From Glandiceps talaboti (lineage: Eukaryota; Hemichordata; Enteropneusta; Spengelidae), in NCBI RefSeq assembly GCF_964340395.1, contig NC_135554.1, positions 23,598,092-23,662,091 on the forward strand: DNA of 64,000 bases, read 5' to 3'. Positions within the stretch are counted from its first letter, which is position 1. Each line of letters opens with the position of its first letter. Of the stretch, positions 58,572 through 64,000 are shown piece after piece. The translations under genes were made by a program, and so were the position numbers. The notes below the pieces were generated by a model, which was given only the letters and a program-made list of their open reading frames with translations, made no database searches and was not told the DNA's origin.

Positions 58572-61500
58572 AATGGTTAGGAGTAACTGTGATGACTGGC
58601 GAAGTTGGATAAGGATGTTGGCACCAAGTAGTTGTACATCAACATTCCTGTGCATGTACCTCCATCCTAGGGAGCAAATGTGAAGGCTAGCCTATAAATG
58701 ACAAAACCAACCTAGGTAAAATATTTATTGCACGTTTATTTTGCATGGCATACCTATCATATCTTGATAATTGGAGATAATTCATTCAATTTATCTTCAG
58801 TTTATGACAGCTTACAGAGACATTATGTCATTTTGTTGTGCATGTCTGATGTACAGTGTAGACAGTGATTCTGGATAGGCCATACAAATAGGAATTGTAG
58901 TACTTGATGTAGCATGCTGGAATCAGGTATTCATTTAATTTTGTTTATGTATTACCTGGTGCAATGATGCTATGAGTATGAGTGAGTGCTGTACTAGTTA
59001 ATGTAAAGTTTCTAAATTATGTTTCTTCAAATGATGTGTAGGATTTAGTCTCTCTTCTGTTGACTTTTATTACTCACTGGTATATTTTCATAAGAATGCC
59101 CAGTCCAGTCCTGTGACACATGGTGTGATGGTGACATACACTTCATTGCCGACTCAATGTAACTAAAAGTTTACTTATTTTGATGAAATGTCATATTGGT
59201 ATTTAAATATGCCAAGAATCAGGTGAGAAATACTGAATAATTTGGGTGTGACACTGATAGTCCAATTGTAATTCATTATGAGTAATACTAGTAAATATGA
59301 AGGGAATAGTTGATCTATATGGTGAATATTGGGTCTGACTCAACACACAGATCTGTAACGATAGTGACTGCATCCTTAAGAAAGATCTGAAATCAAGTAC
59401 AGTGCCAAAGATATGAACTCATTATTACAGATTATCTGACATGAACAAATATGAAATTTAAAAAAAAAAAATTATTCCAAAATGCACTGTGACACATGAT
59501 ATGAAATTCTAACAACAAACCAGTGATTTTGCAAGTTTTGTGAACCCCTGGTAACGAGGAGGTGAGGGGATCTGGCTAAAATTGTATGGGTTACCATAAT
59601 ATACATATACTTGGGAACTACATATTACCCCTAAACAAAGACACTGTAAAACTACAATGCAGTAATCAGGATGAATAGAGGTGTTTGACGTTTCAGGTGC
59701 AGCCAACTGGCAGATTTGTGGATTTCATTAATTATGTGTTGTTTCAGACCAAAAATTATGTTTTTAATAATAATAGAATCATCCCCCCCCCCAAAAAAAA
59801 AAAATGTGGGGAAGGTGTTTAGATGTTTTTATGTGCTCTCCCACTGGTGGCGAAAGATATCTGCCCTCCCTCCTAAGACCTTCCCACTGGGTTTCAACTT
59901 GCCTGCCAGCCTACTGCCCACCCAATATTGAGAATGGTTTACCTACTCCCAACAGGAAAACTTTTGTTCTATCCACTATACCAACAATTCATTTTGATGT
60001 TATCATACACAATGTGTGCCCCCCCCCCCCATTCCCTCCTGCTGTATCAAAATCAGGACTTCCCCTCCAGAATTTTCCTTGTTTGCTCCCCTCCCACTAC
60101 CGATCGAACAAAATTGCCTGCAGCTTTTTGCAAGAACAGCTTCGTTGACTTCACCTAATGTTTATGAAAAATGAACCAGTAACTGTATAATTAGTCAGAA
60201 GGTATTCCTATGAAGGTCATTTTGTTGTCGTAAATGGTTAAATATGCCTTGAAACTAGACTAGGCTTTGTACAAAGTGTCAACAACCTGTCCTGAAAAAG
60301 ACAATTAAAAATGTCGAACAATGGACAAGTAGACATTTTGTCAAGTCGTTGCCCAAAGATATTAGTCAGGTCACTTCACTCTGTAATGTCCTAACAGGTG
60401 GTGAAATAAGCACGGTTTCAGGTACGGTTATAACCAGAAGGGGTAGTTTCAATGAAATGTGTTTTTTTCTTAACACCTGGATAGCTGTTAGTTAACTCTC
60501 GGTCATTCTGATATAGCAGGGCACGAATTTAACTTGTTGGCTTGGTAAAATGGTAGTCAGATTTCGCCAGGTGAACTGTTCCAGTTGTACTTTTCCATTG
60601 ATTTCCATTGATCTAACAGACTACCACATTATAAACTTGGTAGTCAAATATTCCTGAATATATAACTTTGTGTACTATTTCTAATACTTATATTACACTT
60701 ACAGTATGGAGAAAGTGTAGTCTGGATGCCGTATGATTTCTAACTAAACTACGTCTGGTCAAAGTCCCTCAATCAGCACAAAAATTTGTTCATCCAATCA
60801 GTGAACCCCAACTGTTAACTGTTAACTGTTACAACCCCAAGTGTATAATTAGCATCCTGAGCTGACAAATATACCATATTTGGACATTATATAACTGCCC
60901 CAATAAACACTAACTGTACAGTATGAGGGACTGTGTTATTGGTTACAATTTTGTGATTGATTAACAAAGACATGATGTTAATGACTGTGTGGGTGGCTGT
61001 GGATGAATTTTAAATTGCATCTCATACATCTGAGATGAGGACTTCTAGAGTAATGACTTTGACTATACTTGGAGCGGAGGTGTAAATAGTAACAATACTG
61101 TATAGTATAGGAACTAGACTAGGAGAGGTGTATAAATACTGTAAACCTACATGTACATATTTTCACTATAGTATTAGAAAATTTTGCGATTTTAGTCTTG
61201 AGCTAGTTCTCAATGACTAATTTTTACTTTATGTAATTATGAGACAGGTACATTGTGTTCATGTACAAGAACACATTTTAGTCACTACATATGTTTGCAT
61301 TTATATTTTCTAGTGAAATAAGTGAATATATTTCTTTAGCCAAAATTTCCAGGTATCTTGAGCCAGGGCAGTGAATCAGCTACAGATACAACAATAGAAT
61401 TGAATGAGATACTTGACACATGCTTCAGAATTAATACCTGTACCATCACAAAGCTTTAAACGTGATTTATCAGACATTAATTTGTCATTAATTCCTATGG

Positions 61501-61990
61501 ATTTTACTAAAGACCGAAGTGCTACACAACAGTTGAATTATATGTAGTATAGCAACTAGAATTTGTCCTAACAGTATAAGTTATTGTAAACAAACTACAG
61601 AACCCAAGGTTCTGTACAAATTAACAGTGCAGAGTAAGAATACATGTTATCACGTCATCTCATTACCTTAAAAGGAAATGGTGCTTCTCTAGGGTGTGAC
61701 AGCAATAGTGAAATACAAGTTTTAGGAGTAGAGGATTATGATAGTGAAATACAGGAGGGCTTATTTGGAGTGTAATCCATTCAAGCCAGGGCTTAACTTA
61801 TTGTGACTCAGATTTGATAGACGTATCTGTATAGTATTGTATTGCATGCTAAAGGTTAGTGCACTGGTACCAATGTAACCCATACACATTGTTGATCCTC
61901 AGTTTCTCATTTTGTGTAAATAATTAGCTTTTTGTTCAATATGTTATACTTTTTTTGCTAGTGATCCCCATGATATAGCATAATCATAGA
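58572..61990. other. Non-coding interval
   Basis: I see no coding exon or RNA gene. It has poly(C) runs near 59785 and 60020 and a pyrimidine-rich patch. Nothing else is recognisable. Confidence 0.5.
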
Positions 61991-62019
61991 CTTTATACTG
62001 AAGTAGAGTTGATGGATGC

Positions 62020-62560
62020 CAGCCTGGTACAAATTCAGTGCATCAGTCTAGTGATTGGAGGGTCCGGACCCATATTCAAGTCCCACCTCTGGCCAACTTT
62101 CTTCTTCTCGTTTGCTACATTTGGCAATGAGGAAAACTGGGCATGCGTCATCATCTGCAGTGTGTTATACCTTGTGGTTGGGAAGGATTCCCAAAGTTGA
62201 GAAGGCAAGAGAATGTCGTAGAGTCAGTTGACACCAGGCTGGGTAGCATGGTTTGGTAACTGCATCTGTCTATAAGTGACCAGAGGGTCCCATATTCGAG
62301 TCCCACCTCTGGCCAACTTTTCTTCTTCTCGTTTGCTACATTTGGCAATGAGGAAAACTGGGCATGTGTCCTCGTCTGCAGTGTGTTATATACCTTGTGG
62401 TTGGGAAGGATTCCCAAAGTTGAGAAGGCAAGAGAATGTCGTAGAGTCAGTTGACACCAGGCTGGGTAGCATGGTTTGGTAACTGCATCTGTCTATAAGT
62501 GACCAGAGGGTCCCAGGTTCGAGTCCCAGCTCTGACCAACTTTTCTCCCTGTCATTTAAT
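62020..62560 (+). repeat. Tandem tRNA-related SINE-like repeat, about 220-bp period
   Basis: Landmarks such as CTCTGGCCAACTTT end at 62100, 62320 and (diverged) 62543, giving periods of 220 and 223. Each junction has GGTTCGAGTCCCAGCTCTG or a variant. The version at 62507-62535 has a good Pol III B-box-like GGTTCGAGTCC, with TAGCATGGTTTGG about 45 bases upstream as a possible A box. The unit body is unrelated to known genes; open frames through it are repeats of one another. Confidence 0.75.
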
Positions 62561-64000
62561 ACTGCAATAACATTGTTAACATTTGAACCTAGACAGTGTG
62601 AGTTTTATGGCAGATGTAGGAGTACCACAACTTTAGATCAATGATGAGTTATACAAACATTTGCAGATATAGTACATGTACATGTACATGTATCCACACA
62701 ACATAATCTTTATGCATTTATATCTTTGCAATGCATACATTGTCATTGGTAGGGCTTTGCGTGTAATATCACCACCAAGCAGAACTGAAGTCAAGATTTG
62801 GCCATTAGGCATGTGGCGGTTCTGAAATGTTGGAGGGATTCACTTTCGTCCTTCGTCCATTGGAGTACACATATATTCTGTTACAACTAAGAATTTACCA
62901 TTCATAAGAATAGTTATTAGTTATTGTTCTGTAGCCTTTGATTTGATATTTTTTATGTAACGTGTATCTCTTTTAATATAATAATCAGCATGTTCAGGTC
63001 GGGATATCATAACCGGTTGTTGTTCGATTTCTCAATTATGTAAGGTTAGAATTTAGGTTAGTGAACTCAGGTTGTATGTACAGCAGAATCATCTGGTCTT
63101 TGCAGTGTATATAGAACATTATCTACGTGTAGAATGTCTTAAAGGGCTATGTTTCAGTCTCGGGTTATTGCATTGATATTATCTTAATAAAGATTACATA
63201 GGATCATTTGTTTTGTTCTGGACTAAACGTGATTCTATAGTTCTGCCATGCAATTGTTTTTCATACCTGCATTGTAGATTGTAATTCTGATCTGAAGTGC
63301 TATACGTAAAGTTGACTGCTATTCTTACGTGTAAAGGTCCTCAGTAGGTCTTTAAGAATGGTGGTCAGCTTTACGTACAAGACTTTGAGATTGCATTTCA
63401 AAACCTCTATGTAGTACATGTAGTGGATCATTCTTGCAATAGATGAGTAGCTCACAATCAATTTTACCATTCAATGAATACATGTAGTACCATTGTCACT
63501 GAATAAACAATTTCGCTGGCTCCTCTTTACCAGTATCCCCCATGAGTCCAGTTACTGGCACCCATTAGCTGAGAACAACTCTATGAAAAAAAGGGTTATG
63601 AACAGATGAATGCTAATGTTACCAGTAGGAGGCTTTGTAAATATGAGTGTAATACATTTAGTGATAGAAAAGAAACAATGGATGGCGAAAGGTTGATCGG
63701 TTTTTAACAGTGTTTGTATACTCTAAGAGCTATTCATGTTTGACAGTGCTACTCAGTTACCTGTTATCTTTGCAGAAGAGTTTTGATTTAGTTGCTTTAC
63801 TAGTTGTCAACCTTATGCCATTTTGAATTTAGTCATCAACTCCCTTGCATAGAAATATTCCTAACATGTCTGTAGACACTGAGTTTGTTTATATGAAGAA
63901 ATAGAATGCATCCCTAAAAAAGAAAAGAATTTTTAGACATGATAAATATACACATGTAATGTAGGTCAACAAAATTTCTGTTTTAAGGGGCCAGTCAGAT
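62561..64000. other. Non-coding interval to window end
   Basis: AT-rich sequence with no recognised gene, RNA or clear repeat, consistent with continuation of a large intron or intergenic DNA. Confidence 0.5.

Noticed and set aside
59716-60158. Overlapping Pro/Cys-rich frames near 59.8-60.1 kb
   Set aside because: They run through poly(C) and pyrimidine-rich tracts in several frames, indicating composition rather than coding.
62455-62540. Possible genuine tRNA gene
   Set aside because: It has B-box-like sequence but the A box is poor, the acceptor stem does not pair well by eye, and the unit is repeated in tandem, so a SINE-like repeat is more likely.

Overview
The window is animal nuclear DNA. 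Every recognisable protein is split into many short exons with GT..AG introns, there are no operons or ribosome binding sites, and the sequence is AT-rich. It is full of tetranucleotide microsatellites (CATA, CAGA, CAAA), small inverted-repeat transposons and fragments of non-LTR retrotransposons. The repeat style and the protein sequences fit a marine invertebrate (a non-vertebrate deuterostome or a lophotrochozoan); the sequence alone does not let me name the species.

All recognisable genes lie on the + strand. In order they are: (1) the last five coding exons of an SLC6-family neurotransmitter/amino-acid symporter (681-3800; the 5' part is off-window); (2) a complete 18-exon membrane-anchored M28B peptidase of the glutamate carboxypeptidase II / NAALADase family, copy A (4479-16891, 753 aa); (3) a complete seven-exon CutC copper-homeostasis-like protein (20404-24588, 248 aa); (4) a second 18-exon NAALADase-like gene, copy B (27292-40036, 766 aa), with the same intron positions and phases as copy A; (5) a complete 13-exon ASNSD1, asparagine synthetase domain-containing protein 1 (42012-52157, 927 aa), enlarged by a long serine-rich insert; (6) a probable promoter and untranslated first exon of a further gene near 53.9-54.1 kb. 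About 10 kb with no recognised coding exon follows and is probably its first intron.

The main event in the region is the duplication of the peptidase gene. Homology between the copies covers the 5' flank, introns and 3' UTR, yet CutC sits between the copies and has no second copy after copy B. Some exons are almost identical at silent sites while others have diverged, which suggests gene conversion. The sharpest protein divergence lies at the S1 substrate pocket. Both copies keep all zinc ligands and the catalytic Glu but lack the three arginines that bind acidic substrates in human GCPII.

Another notable structure is the ASNSD1 3' end: its terminal coding segment has been tandemly amplified into a 64-69 bp minisatellite running through the 3' UTR. 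Introns and intergenic DNA hold at least eight short inverted-repeat elements, including foldback, TTAA-flanked and hAT-like types. One is inserted inside a dispersed repeat whose other copy preserves the empty site. I found no clearly novel enzymatic system; the best leads are the divergent peptidase pair, the self-derived 3' UTR satellite and the polyserine ASNSD1.
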